51,290 nt of DNA from the NCBI RefSeq assembly GCF_004000785.1, contig NZ_BILX01000045.1:1-51290 (forward strand), read 5' to 3'. Below the pieces are notes generated by a model. That model was given only the letters and a program-made list of their open reading frames with translations. It was not told the DNA's origin and did no database searches. Both the position numbers and the translations under genes were made by a program. Below, one piece after another: positions 9,296-17,811 of the stretch; position 1 is the stretch's first letter, and every line of letters starts with the position of its first letter. The stretch comes from Paenibacillus ehimensis NBRC 15659 (GTDB taxonomy: Bacteria > Bacillota > Bacilli > Paenibacillales > NBRC-103111).

Positions 9296-9854
9296 TCGAT
9301 CGTTCCTCCTGTTTGGCAAGCTGCAGGATCAGACTGATCTCCCCCTTGTTCATGCCCAGCTTCTTGGCGATATAGTCCGTCGATTTGCCGGACTCGTACA
9401 AGCCGAACAGCTCGCCGTAACGCTCTTTCATATTCATCGGAGCCTTGTTTGTTGCTTCCGGCTGCATGTCGGGTTTGGCAGGCTCCGTATCGACCGCCTC
9501 TCCCGGCATCGACGCGTCGGCTTGGCGGGACACGCGCCGCTGTTCCTCCGAGAACGTCAGCCGGCCCAGTTCGTCCCGCAGCTCCTGACATTGCTTTTCC
9601 AACGTTTCCACACGCGAGGCCAGTTGAGCCATATGTTCCTCGTAAGTTTGTTTCGTCCCGGAAAACAGCTCGATCAGCGCTTTGTTCTGCTCCTCAAGCT
9701 CCATAGCCAAGTGATCCATCGCCTGCTCCATCTCTCTTACGATGGGGCCGTCGGTCTTGGCTGCTCCTTCGGATTTTCGCGGGATAATCTTTGCATAGAC
9801 CACGATTAGAAGCCCGACCAGCACGATGTATACCCAAGGTTGGTCCAATTGCAT
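9288..9854 (-). CDS. SwrB-like membrane/coiled-coil protein (DUF6115-like)
   Basis: A 188-residue product with one N-terminal membrane helix (about 8-24), a long charged coiled coil (about 42-105), a Pro/Ala linker, and a C-terminal helix-turn-helix-like segment. That last segment reads ERYGELFGLYESG, then TDYIAKKLGMNKGEI. This layout and its place between sigD and rpsB match SwrB of B. subtilis, which promotes flagellar export and hook-basal body maturation for swarming. The homology is judged from architecture and position, not from an alignment, so I leave out the gene symbol. ATG start at 9852-9854. Confidence 0.7.
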   Translation of the reverse strand: MQLDQPWVYIVLVGLLIVVYAKIIPRKSEGAAKTDGPIVREMEQAMDHLAMELEEQNKALIELFSGTKQTYEEHMAQLASRVETLEKQCQELRDELGRLTFSEEQRRVSRQADASMPGEAVDTEPAKPDMQPEATNKAPMNMKERYGELFGLYESGKSTDYIAKKLGMNKGEISLILQLAKQEERSNA

Positions 9855-9878
9855 TCACCTAGTTTCACAACAAAATAG

Positions 9879-10211
9879 TTATAAGGTCAAGTCGATATGA
9901 TGCCCCTTGAACGGATGCTCCGGTACGGTACTGCCCGGGGGCTGCTTGGCTTCCTCGGCCGCCTTCTTCGCCCCTACGCCGCCTCGCGGGTCCCGTTCGC
10001 CCGAATGGCCCGACTGATCGTCTTTGATCGAAGCTTGACCGGTCTCCTCCGCCTTGGCGCTGACTTGACGCTCTTTCACAGTCATCTTCTCATTGGCGTT
10101 GTTCAGCATGGTCTGGTCTTCCACCCGCTTTTGCACCATTTGATGCTGCTTCAGACCGGCTTCGTCGTTCTTATGGAGCGCAAACTGCATTTCAACCGGT
10201 TTCATGCTCAC
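9879..10211 (-). CDS. Small hydrophilic protein of unknown function
   Basis: I do not recognise this 110-residue product. It is soluble, highly charged and rich in Gln, Lys and Glu, with a probable helical N-terminal half and a Gly/Pro-rich middle (ERDPRGGVGAKK). It ends in HPFKGHHIDLTL. There is no membrane segment and no cysteine. The start is probably GTG at 10209-10211, eight bases after GGAGG; an ATG two codons later is the alternative. It lies between fapA and the SwrB-like gene in the same operon, so a role in motility or its regulation is possible but not shown. Confidence 0.65.
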   Translation of the reverse strand: MSMKPVEMQFALHKNDEAGLKQHQMVQKRVEDQTMLNNANEKMTVKERQVSAKAEETGQASIKDDQSGHSGERDPRGGVGAKKAAEEAKQPPGSTVPEHPFKGHHIDLTL

Positions 10212-10250
10212 CGGCGTTCCCTCCTTCGAGCCGTACGCATTCGTCGGCCG

Positions 10251-11663
10251 TTATACGATAGGAAGCATTGCAATGTCACCGTCCATCAGTTGAAACCTGA
10301 CACGCGGAGAGGTATCTTTGATGAACTTGGTGTACCGCCCGATCACGATTTTCGTTCCGCTGTAGGCGCTGGAAATGACTTCGACCTTTGCTTTTTCCGA
10401 GTCCTCAAGCGATTTCTCAATTTCCAGCATCCGCTCCCTGGAGCTCGCAATTTCTTCCGTAACCTGTTTCTTGGTGTGGTTCAGCTTAACCCGCATCGCT
10501 ACTTTGTCCGGTCCAAGCTGCCCTGCAGCCGCCAATTGGTCCAGCAGCACAAGAGCTTTATCCGTTTTGTCCAGGTTCTCGCTTAAAGCTCTTTGCTGGA
10601 TGCGCAGCTGCTGAAGCTCATTGCGGAGCTCCGGCAGGACGCCGACTTCGATGATCGTCGCAGTCGACATGGAGTTGCCGATCGTTCGGGCAATGACCGA
10701 GTCGCCCGCTTGAATCATGCCTCCGACAATCAGTCCCTTGGTGCCTTTGCATACCACTTGTTTGCCGGCGCGCACCTGAGAGTGCATTATGCTCTGACTG
10801 ACCAGCACTTCCTCTCCCGCTTCCACGTTGGCATCCTGGATAAAAGAGCTTTTCACCCGTTTTCCGGCACGGATCGTTCCTTTGTTATGACCAAGAATCC
10901 CCGCGCTGATCTCGATGGAGCCGCCGGCCTCCAAGTCTGCGGCGTCCACGCTGCCTGTAATGCGGATATCTCCCGCGGCTTTTATGCGAAAGCCCGGCAG
11001 CACGTTCCCGCGGATGACGACGGAACCAACGAAATCGATATTTCCGACATTATAATCGACATCCCCGTTCACCTCGAAGATCGGAAAAACATTGATCTTA
11101 TCCCGGTCCGTCTTGGTGACCATGCCGTCAATTGCGGCATAAATGGCCGTTTGCTCCGGATCGGTCACGACGTTTTTGCCAAGCTTGAAGCGCGCTTCCT
11201 TCCCGTCCTTTGCAAACAGCGTTTCCCCGGTAACCGCGCGACCCGGAACGCCTACGCCGGCCGGAATTTTTTGGGCGATCAACTGCCCCTTCTTCACGTT
11301 ATGGATCGTCGTCACTTCTTTATAATCGACCTTGCCGTCCTCCAGCTCAGCAGGACGTTTGGAGTTGTCGTCCAAATCGTACATCATCTGGACACGCCCG
11401 TCCTGACCATTCTTCGGCGCATCGCCTTTTGCAATCACGTTCTGAGAGAAGAAGAAAGCCTTCGGATCGTCGACGATCGCGGCGACTTTCTCCTCATCTA
11501 TACCGTATACGATGTGATACGAGGCAAGCAATTCCATAAGCTGTCCTTTGGAGACACGGAACGAATCCTCGCAATTCGCAAACTTGAGGTAAGCGAACAG
11601 CTTGTCGTCGGACAACGATATATCCATATAATAGCTGAGCGGCATCGCCAGATCGGCCATCAT
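10251..11663 (-). CDS. FapA-family (DUF342) protein
   Basis: A product of about 470 residues belonging to the FapA (flagellar assembly protein A, DUF342) family. The N-terminal third is alpha/beta. The middle is a glycine-rich right-handed beta-helix-like region with repeats such as GNVLPGFRIKAAGDIRITG and AGDSVIARTIGNS. A coiled coil follows (about 350-430), then a short beta C-terminus. FapA proteins affect flagellation in Vibrio but their molecular role is unclear. Several starts are close together: GTG at 11672, ATG at 11663 and ATG at 11660; I use 11663, preceded by AAGGTGG. It follows sigD by 20 bases. B. subtilis has no such gene at this position. Confidence 0.85.
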   Translation of the reverse strand: MMADLAMPLSYYMDISLSDDKLFAYLKFANCEDSFRVSKGQLMELLASYHIVYGIDEEKVAAIVDDPKAFFFSQNVIAKGDAPKNGQDGRVQMMYDLDDNSKRPAELEDGKVDYKEVTTIHNVKKGQLIAQKIPAGVGVPGRAVTGETLFAKDGKEARFKLGKNVVTDPEQTAIYAAIDGMVTKTDRDKINVFPIFEVNGDVDYNVGNIDFVGSVVIRGNVLPGFRIKAAGDIRITGSVDAADLEAGGSIEISAGILGHNKGTIRAGKRVKSSFIQDANVEAGEEVLVSQSIMHSQVRAGKQVVCKGTKGLIVGGMIQAGDSVIARTIGNSMSTATIIEVGVLPELRNELQQLRIQQRALSENLDKTDKALVLLDQLAAAGQLGPDKVAMRVKLNHTKKQVTEEIASSRERMLEIEKSLEDSEKAKVEVISSAYSGTKIVIGRYTKFIKDTSPRVRFQLMDGDIAMLPIV

Positions 11664-11683
11664 TCTCCCCACCTTCCGACTCC

Positions 11684-12466
11684 TTAGTCATAAAATAGCT
11701 GCGCCTTATGACGGCTTAAAGAACCTTTTAACCGCAGAATCGCTTTTGAGTGCAGCTGTGATATTCTAGATGGGGAAAGATTCATGACTTCGGCGATCTC
11801 GCTTAAAGACAATTCTTCGTAATAAAAGAGCGATACGACGGTCCGCTCTTTTTCCGTCAACCGTTCGATAGCTTTCGCTAACGTTTCCTTTAAATATACT
11901 TCATTTACTTTGGATTCCGGACTCTTCGCTTTTTCGTCAATTAACAAGGAAAGCCGCGTCTCCGAATCTTCCTCCCGGATAGGATCGTCGATCGAACAGA
12001 CAGTCGTCACTGCGATTTCCTGTACCATATGTTGAAACTCCTGCTCGCTGACATCCAGATAAGAGCTGATTTCGCTATCGGTTACGGAACGCAAGTATTG
12101 CTGCTCGAGCTTTTGATAAGCGTCCTCGATCTTCTTAGCCTTCTCCCTCACGGAACGGGGAACCCAGTCGCCTTGACGGAGCCCGTCGATCATCGCTCCG
12201 CGAATGCGCCAGGAGGCATACGTTTCAAATTGCAGTCCTCGCTCGTAGTCGAACTTTTCGATGGCATCGATCAAGCCCATAATACCGCAGCTGGATAAGT
12301 CTTCTTTCGAAACGTTTTTAGGCAGACCGATGGAAAGACGACCCGAAACGTAATCCACGAGCGGCAAATACGTTTCGATGAGCGCCTGCTTCGCTTTCAA
12401 TTGTCTGTCTTCTCTCCATTGCTTCCAAACATCGATATTCGCCAAATGGGATTTTTGCGCGATCAT
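11684..12466 (-). CDS. sigD: Flagellar sigma factor SigD/FliA
   Basis: RNA polymerase sigma-28 factor that transcribes flagellin, motor, chemoreceptor and autolysin genes. The 260-residue product has region 2 with LVDYVSGRLSIGLP and FETYASWRIRGAMIDGLRQGDWVPRSVRE, the FliA-type region 2.4/3 sequence. Region 4 shows LTEKERTVVSLFYYEELSLSEIAEVMNLSPSRISQLHSKA, a helix-turn-helix for -35 recognition. ATG start at 12464-12466. It lies near the distal end of the operon as in B. subtilis, where that distal position affects how many cells reach motile levels of SigD. Confidence 0.97.
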   Translation of the reverse strand: MIAQKSHLANIDVWKQWREDRQLKAKQALIETYLPLVDYVSGRLSIGLPKNVSKEDLSSCGIMGLIDAIEKFDYERGLQFETYASWRIRGAMIDGLRQGDWVPRSVREKAKKIEDAYQKLEQQYLRSVTDSEISSYLDVSEQEFQHMVQEIAVTTVCSIDDPIREEDSETRLSLLIDEKAKSPESKVNEVYLKETLAKAIERLTEKERTVVSLFYYEELSLSEIAEVMNLSPSRISQLHSKAILRLKGSLSRHKAQLFYD

Positions 12467-12484
12467 GACAGATAGTCACCATCC

Positions 12485-12901
12485 TTATTCTTCAGACATT
12501 CGGCGAACCGCCTGTGCCAATTCGTCAGGACTCCCTTGTATCTTCGTTGAGAGCTTCGGCGGATTCAGCGGGGAAAAATCGGTCTCCGCGGCGTCCTTCG
12601 GACCCGGCGACGGTTTCAGCATCTGATGCAGCTCCGCATCCTGATCGGGCGTTATAACATCGACCGCCGTCCCTTTAAGCTCATCCTCTTCTTCCGAATG
12701 CTCAGGAATCGGAGCGCCCGCAAATCCGGCAACCGTGCCAAGCAGCCAACGGAACAAAAATACGATTACAAACATCAGGACAAAGCTGTAGAAGCTGCGA
12801 ATCAAGGTAGTCAGCCAAATATTGTCGGTTATCGACAAGGCAAAGGTAATGACGAAGGCCGCGGCTCCTACGATAAAGTTCCAACGTATCGATCCGATCA
12901 T
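12485..12901 (-). CDS. Small two-helix membrane protein of unknown function
   Basis: I do not recognise this 138-residue product. It has two hydrophobic segments (about 8-24 and 38-60), then an acidic cytoplasm-like tail (EHSEEEDELKG) and a Pro/Lys region ending DELAQAVRRMSEE, likely a short amphipathic helix. The second membrane helix contains an Arg (FLFRWLLG). ATG at 12899-12901, four bases downstream of the cheD stop, and 18 bases before sigD, so it is surely co-transcribed. B. subtilis has cheD directly followed by sigD. A role linking chemotaxis or the motor to the membrane is only a guess. Confidence 0.75.
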   Translation of the reverse strand: MIGSIRWNFIVGAAAFVITFALSITDNIWLTTLIRSFYSFVLMFVIVFLFRWLLGTVAGFAGAPIPEHSEEEDELKGTAVDVITPDQDAELHQMLKPSPGPKDAAETDFSPLNPPKLSTKIQGSPDELAQAVRRMSEE

Positions 12902-12905
12902 AGGT

Positions 12906-13400
12906 TTACAATTCCTTCACTCCGTGTTGTACGCTGCGAATCATAAGCATACCGGATTCGCAATCGAATTCGATGGTTCGTCCGTAATTGCCGCCGGTAT
13001 CTTCGGCAATAATCGGGATCTGGTAACGGCTGAGCATATCCTTGCAGGACTCGACATTCCGCGGTCCAATCCGCATCGTGTCCGATTGGGAGCCGAAAGC
13101 GAACATTTGTGCGCCCCCGGCCATTTTGGCAACCATGCGCTTCACTTGAGCCCCCAGATCCTCCATCAAGCGAATCAATTCGGGGATCGCCGTATCGGCA
13201 TATTTCGCGATGTTCAGCTTTCCTTCTCTGGCAATATCCGAGGTCGGCAGCATGACGTGGGCCATTCCGGCTACTTTGGCCTTGGCATCGAATAAGGTAA
13301 CGCCCACGCAGGAACCGAGCCCCGTCGTTTTGAGAACACCGGTCAAGTGAGCGACGTTCAGGTCGGCCATTCCTACTTTAATCAGATTGTCTTGGATCAT
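12906..13400 (-). CDS. cheD: Chemoreceptor glutamine deamidase CheD
   Basis: Deamidates glutamines in chemoreceptors and, in Bacillus, binds CheC to form a feedback loop with CheY-P. The 164-residue product has the catalytic triad layout of the family: Thr25, Cys31 in GLGSCVGVTLFD, and His48 in GMAHVMLP. ATG start at 13398-13400, overlapping the end of cheC by four bases (ATGA type), which implies translational coupling with its partner. The next gene downstream is an unknown membrane protein rather than sigD. Confidence 0.95.
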   Translation of the reverse strand: MIQDNLIKVGMADLNVAHLTGVLKTTGLGSCVGVTLFDAKAKVAGMAHVMLPTSDIAREGKLNIAKYADTAIPELIRLMEDLGAQVKRMVAKMAGGAQMFAFGSQSDTMRIGPRNVESCKDMLSRYQIPIIAEDTGGNYGRTIEFDCESGMLMIRSVQHGVKEL

Positions 13401-14017
13401 GGAGTATGCACTCCCAAAGCAACGAAAATACGTTCGAAGGACTCCGGGTCCGGGATGAGGAAGAAATGCCCTTCCACCTCGTCGCTTCCGTCCAGAAACT
13501 TCGTGTCGATCAAAAGCGCCTGGTCTCCCATTTGACCGAATTGGAGCAGGCCGTAGCTCAGAATCGCTCCCGCCATATCAATCGCAAGCGAAGGAACGGT
13601 GGGCTGCATGTTCAGCTGTGTGAAATCCGCCAGGGACGATAAGTACGAGCCTGCGAGAATGTTGCCGATCTCGTTGAGGGCGGACAATTCCATTTCGGAG
13701 TACTCTTCGCCTTCCACCGATTCGATTCCGGCTAAGTTGCGAAGGAGCTTTTTAGCCGACTCGAATTTCAGGATAAAGAACAAATTTCCCGGCGTTTCCC
13801 CTTCGACTCTCAGAAAGATAGCGATAACGGCTTGCTCGGCTCCTCCTACGCTGTCCGCGATTTCTTCAAAAGGAACCATTCGGACTTTGGGCACGAGCAT
13901 ATCAACAGGCTTATCGAGCAGCTGCGAGAGCGCAGTAGCCGCATGTCCGGCACCGATATTTCCGACTTCCTTCAGTACATCCATTTGAAAATCGGCAAAA
14001 GAATTAAATGCTTCCAC
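13397..14017 (-). CDS. cheC: CheY-P phosphatase CheC
   Basis: Removes phosphate from CheY and is stimulated by CheD. The 206-residue product carries both family active-site helices: DVLKEVGNIGAGHAATAL (Glu17, Asn20) and SALNEIGNILAGSYLSSL (Glu116, Asn119), each followed by the conserved proline region. Both sites look intact. The start is GTG at 14015-14017, eight bases after GAGGAG. It overlaps cheD by four bases and follows cheW by five. Together with FliY, encoded upstream, the cell has two CheC-type phosphatases acting on CheY-P. Confidence 0.95.
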   Translation of the reverse strand: MEAFNSFADFQMDVLKEVGNIGAGHAATALSQLLDKPVDMLVPKVRMVPFEEIADSVGGAEQAVIAIFLRVEGETPGNLFFILKFESAKKLLRNLAGIESVEGEEYSEMELSALNEIGNILAGSYLSSLADFTQLNMQPTVPSLAIDMAGAILSYGLLQFGQMGDQALLIDTKFLDGSDEVEGHFFLIPDPESFERIFVALGVHTP

Positions 14018-14022
14018 TAGGC

Positions 14023-14484
14023 CTACTCCTCTACATTCTCCAGTTGAACGATCTCGCTCTTGCTCAATACTTCCTTCAGGTTCAGCAGCACGAGCAGCCG
14101 GCTTTCGCCTACTTTGGCAATCCCGTGCAGGTACTTGGCCTTAATGCCGCCTACGATTTCCGGCGGATCGTCGATATGATCCGAATTCACATCGATGACG
14201 TCGTTGGCCGAATCGACAATCAGGCCGACTTCGATGTCGCCGACGGCAACGATAATGATCCGCGAGTTATCGGTATACTCGGTCTCTGGAAATCCGAAGC
14301 GGCCGCGCAGATCGATGACGGGGGTAACGACGCCGCGCAAATTGATGACGCCTTTGACAAAATCAGGCGTTTTCGGAACCCGCGTCATCGGCTGCATCCG
14401 TTCAATGGTGCGGACCTTCTCGACCTCAACCCCGTACTCTTCCTTTCCTAAAGCAAACACGATGACTTTCAATTCTTCTCCCAT
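14023..14484 (-). CDS. cheW: Chemotaxis coupling protein CheW
   Basis: Adaptor that links chemoreceptors to the CheA kinase in polar arrays. The 153-residue product is a single CheW/SH3-like double barrel with YGVEVEKVRTIERM, the VKGVINLRGVVTPVIDLRGRFG core, and a C-terminal AKVGESRLLVLLNLKEVL segment. ATG start at 14482-14484 after a GGAGG. It lies between cheA and cheC in the conserved Bacillus order. Confidence 0.96.
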   Translation of the reverse strand: MGEELKVIVFALGKEEYGVEVEKVRTIERMQPMTRVPKTPDFVKGVINLRGVVTPVIDLRGRFGFPETEYTDNSRIIIVAVGDIEVGLIVDSANDVIDVNSDHIDDPPEIVGGIKAKYLHGIAKVGESRLLVLLNLKEVLSKSEIVQLENVEE

Positions 14485-14535
14485 ACTCGCAGCCTCCTTA
14501 AGTTATCGCGTGAATGTAGCCGTCTTTGCGTCCCG

Positions 14536-16593
14536 CTATTTAATCAAGGCATTCGTATCGATAATTAACGCGACTTGTCCGTCTCCCAGAATGGTTGCGC
14601 CGGAAATCGCGAACAGCTTGGTCAAATATTTGCCGAGCGACTTCAGCACGATTTCCTGCTGGCCGATAAACTCGTCGACGACGAGCGCCGCCATTTTGTC
14701 GCCTTTGCGTATGATGACCACTTGCGTTTCGTTCTCGGAAATATTCGTTCCTCCCGGCACATCGAACAGATCGGCCAAGGAGACGAGCGGGATGACCCCG
14801 GTACGGTACTCGACCATGCGATTGCCGTGAACCGAGCGGATCTGCTCTTGACGAACGGCCATCGTTTCCACAATGGAAGAAAGCGGAATGGCGTACTTCT
14901 CGTTATTGAGCCGGATCAGCATCGCCGAGATAATCGATAGCGTCAGCGGAAGCTGAACGGAAAATTTCGAGCCTTTCCCCCATACCGAATCGACTTGGAC
15001 TTGTCCGCCTAGACTTTGAATCTTCGTTTTCACGACATCCAGTCCGACCCCGCGGCCGGAGATGTCCGATATTTTATCCGCCGTACTGAAGCCTGAGGCA
15101 AAAATCAACTGATTGATCTCGTCATCCGTAATTCGCTCGGCTTGCTCCTTCGTCAAAACATTGTTTTCCAACGCTTTCTTCAGCACTTTGTCCCGGTTAA
15201 TGCCGCGTCCGTCTTCCTCGATCTCGATAAAAACATGGTTTCCGCTATGATACGCGCGCAGATAAATCGTTCCGGTCTCAGGCTTTCCGAGGGCAACACG
15301 CTCAGCAGCCGGTTCCACCCCATGGTCGACGGCATTCCGAAGCAAATGCACCAACGGATCGCCGATTTCGTCGATGACCGTCCGGTCCAATTCCGTATCG
15401 GCGCCGGTGATAATCAGGTCTACTTTTTTATCCAGCGTCTTGGCGACGTCCCGGATCATGCGCGGGAAACGGTTAAAGACGGTATCGATCGGCACCATGC
15501 GCAGCTTGAGTACGATATTTTGCAAATCGCTGCTCACCCGGGACATATGCTCGACGGTTTCCGTCAGCTCGCTGCGGCGAATTTCGCTCGCAAGCTGCTC
15601 CAACCGTACCCGGTCAATCAACAGCTCGCTGAAAAGGTTCATCAAGGTGTCGAGCCGCTCGATGTCGACGCGGATCGTGCGACCGGCTACAGGGGCGCCG
15701 CCGGCGGCAGGCGCTTTTTTGGCTTCCTGCTTCGGCGCTTCCTGTGTCGATGCGGCTGCCGTCTCGGCTTGTGCCTGCGCCTGTGCGGCCGCAGCGTTGG
15801 ACCCGGAAGGAGGAGTCATGAGTTCCGTCAGCTTGGCCTGATCCAAAACGATGAGGTCCACTTTATCGATTTCGGATACGCTGGCGACTTGCTTATGCAG
15901 CTCCTCGCTGTCAATTTGGGATATGTAATAAACGACAAACGATTGCTCGAAGCGCTCCTGCTCGATATCTTCCACGGAGGGGTTGGACTTGATGACCTCC
16001 CCGTTCTGCTCGAGCACATTAAACACCATATAAGCGCGCGCCGCTTTTAAGACGCAATCCTGTCGGACGGTTACTTCGAGGCGAAGTACAGGGATGCCTG
16101 CTTCGATCGACTGTTGAAGAATCGAGTATTGAAATTCGTCAAGCTCGGCCCCGGCGGCAGTGGTCTGCGCCGCTTTGGCGGTCGCGCCTCCGGCTGCGCC
16201 GCCCTTGGTGTAATCGCCGGACACGATGGATTTCAGCGCGGCGACGATTTCGGTTACGTCCGCTTGGCCTGTGCCGCCTTGAATGATATCCTCCACCATA
16301 GATTCCAAGGAATCCAAACTTTTGAACAGACAGTCGAAAATAAACGAATCCATCTTCAGCTTATGGTTTCGGACGAGGTCCAGCACGTTCTCCATCTCGT
16401 GAGTCAGCGACGCCAGATCCTCGAATCCCATCGTCGCCGACATTCCTTTCAACGTATGCGCCGACCGAAAAATATTTTGCACGATCGTTATGTCTTCCGG
16501 GCTGCTCTCCAGACTGAGCAAATGTTCGTTCATCGCTTGCAAGTGATCTCTCGACTCATCGATAAACATCGAGAGGTATTGATTCATTTCCAT
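14536..16593 (-). CDS. cheA: Chemotaxis histidine kinase CheA
   Basis: Autophosphorylates in response to receptor signals and passes phosphate to CheY and CheB. The 685-residue product has a P1 Hpt domain with the phosphorylated His46 in RSAHTLKGMSAT. A P2 region around 150-260 and an Ala/Gln/Pro-rich linker follow. Next come the P3 dimerisation helices (IERLDTLMNLFSELLIDR), a P4 ATPase domain with HLLRNAVDHGVE, EEDGRGIN and GRGVGLDVV, and a C-terminal P5 CheW-like domain. ATG at 16591-16593, seven bases after GGAGG. All key residues look intact. Confidence 0.97.
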   Translation of the reverse strand: MEMNQYLSMFIDESRDHLQAMNEHLLSLESSPEDITIVQNIFRSAHTLKGMSATMGFEDLASLTHEMENVLDLVRNHKLKMDSFIFDCLFKSLDSLESMVEDIIQGGTGQADVTEIVAALKSIVSGDYTKGGAAGGATAKAAQTTAAGAELDEFQYSILQQSIEAGIPVLRLEVTVRQDCVLKAARAYMVFNVLEQNGEVIKSNPSVEDIEQERFEQSFVVYYISQIDSEELHKQVASVSEIDKVDLIVLDQAKLTELMTPPSGSNAAAAQAQAQAETAAASTQEAPKQEAKKAPAAGGAPVAGRTIRVDIERLDTLMNLFSELLIDRVRLEQLASEIRRSELTETVEHMSRVSSDLQNIVLKLRMVPIDTVFNRFPRMIRDVAKTLDKKVDLIITGADTELDRTVIDEIGDPLVHLLRNAVDHGVEPAAERVALGKPETGTIYLRAYHSGNHVFIEIEEDGRGINRDKVLKKALENNVLTKEQAERITDDEINQLIFASGFSTADKISDISGRGVGLDVVKTKIQSLGGQVQVDSVWGKGSKFSVQLPLTLSIISAMLIRLNNEKYAIPLSSIVETMAVRQEQIRSVHGNRMVEYRTGVIPLVSLADLFDVPGGTNISENETQVVIIRKGDKMAALVVDEFIGQQEIVLKSLGKYLTKLFAISGATILGDGQVALIIDTNALIK

Positions 16594-16641
16594 ATCTACA
16601 CCTCCATCATGGTAATTGCTCTATCCAGGCTTACCCGGAAG

Positions 16642-17757
16642 TCAGGGCTCGCGGGCGATGGCTTGTACCAGCTTCGCGGTAATTTCCTGCTGGGGGAGCA
16701 CATGCGTTACGCAATTCAGCTCCACCGCCGCGCGAGGCATGCCGTAAACGATGCAGGTGTCCTCCGATTCGGCGATCGTCGTCACTGCCCCGGATTGCTT
16801 CAGCGCCAGCATCCCTTTGGCTCCGTCGGAGCCCATACCGGTCATGAGTACGATGTGGCGTTTAAGCTCTCTCATCGGCAGAAGCGACTCAAAAAGCACG
16901 TCCACCGACGGCCGGTGTCCGCTGCGCGGATCTTCTTTTGACAGATGGATCTTGTAAGAATGTGGCCCATTGCGGGCTACGGTCATATGGTAACCGCCAG
17001 GGGCCACATAAGCGGTGCCGCTCTCGAGAATCATGCCGGCTTCCGCCTCAACCACCCGCAGCCTCGAAACCGAGTCGAGCCGCTGCGCCAGCGACTTGGT
17101 AAAGTTAGGAGGCATATGCTGGACGATAACGACCGGGGCGGGAAAGCCATCCGGGAAATCGGACAACACTTGATGCAGCGCCCGAGGCCCCCCGGTCGAG
17201 GTGCCGATGGCGACGATATGTTCGAATCCGGCCGTACCGGCAGCCGTTCGCCTTTCCGCTCTTGGGGCCGGTGCCGGGATCGGCCGAGGATCTTTCGGCG
17301 CCTCCGGCGCTTTAAGCAACGGCTTGCTCACCGCGGGGCGAGACAGCTTGCGCATGTTCGTTTTTACCGCGATGTGCAGTTTTTCGAGCAGCAGTTGCTT
17401 GACTTTATGCAAATCGAGTGAAATCGAACCCGACGGTTTTCCGACGAAATCAACAGCCCCCCATTCGAGCGCTTTGATTGTCTCCGCCGCGCCTTCTTGG
17501 GTCAGACTGCTTAACATGATGACCGGAACAGGGTGCTCATTCATGATCGCGCGAAGCGCATCCAACCCGTTCATTTCCGGCATCTCAATATCCATGGTCA
17601 CTGCATGGGGATTCAACTTTTTGACCAGCTCCACGGCTTCCTTGCCGTTCTTCGCGGTTCCTACTACCCGCAGCGCCGGGTCCCCCGATATAAGGTCGGT
17701 GATGATTTTTCTCATAAAAACCGAATCATCCACCACGAGCACATCATAAGGCTGCAT
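16642..17757 (-). CDS. cheB: Chemotaxis response regulator methylesterase CheB
   Basis: Removes methyl groups from receptor glutamates, and can deamidate, when phosphorylated by CheA. The product of 371 residues has an N-terminal receiver domain with the phospho-acceptor Asp56 in TMDIEMPEMNG and Lys in VGKPSG. A Pro/Ala/Arg linker leads to a C-terminal esterase with the serine in GTSTGGPRAL, the histidine in VIVQHMPP and the aspartate in MTGMGSDGAKG. I use the ATG at 17755-17757, nine bases after GAGGA; a GTG three codons upstream overlaps that site. Confidence 0.96.
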   Translation of the reverse strand: MQPYDVLVVDDSVFMRKIITDLISGDPALRVVGTAKNGKEAVELVKKLNPHAVTMDIEMPEMNGLDALRAIMNEHPVPVIMLSSLTQEGAAETIKALEWGAVDFVGKPSGSISLDLHKVKQLLLEKLHIAVKTNMRKLSRPAVSKPLLKAPEAPKDPRPIPAPAPRAERRTAAGTAGFEHIVAIGTSTGGPRALHQVLSDFPDGFPAPVVIVQHMPPNFTKSLAQRLDSVSRLRVVEAEAGMILESGTAYVAPGGYHMTVARNGPHSYKIHLSKEDPRSGHRPSVDVLFESLLPMRELKRHIVLMTGMGSDGAKGMLALKQSGAVTTIAESEDTCIVYGMPRAAVELNCVTHVLPQQEITAKLVQAIAREP

Positions 17758-17811
17758 CCGTTTCACTCCTCTGCGTTGTGTCTGATTCTGAAGGTCGGAG
17801 GACGTTCTCTT

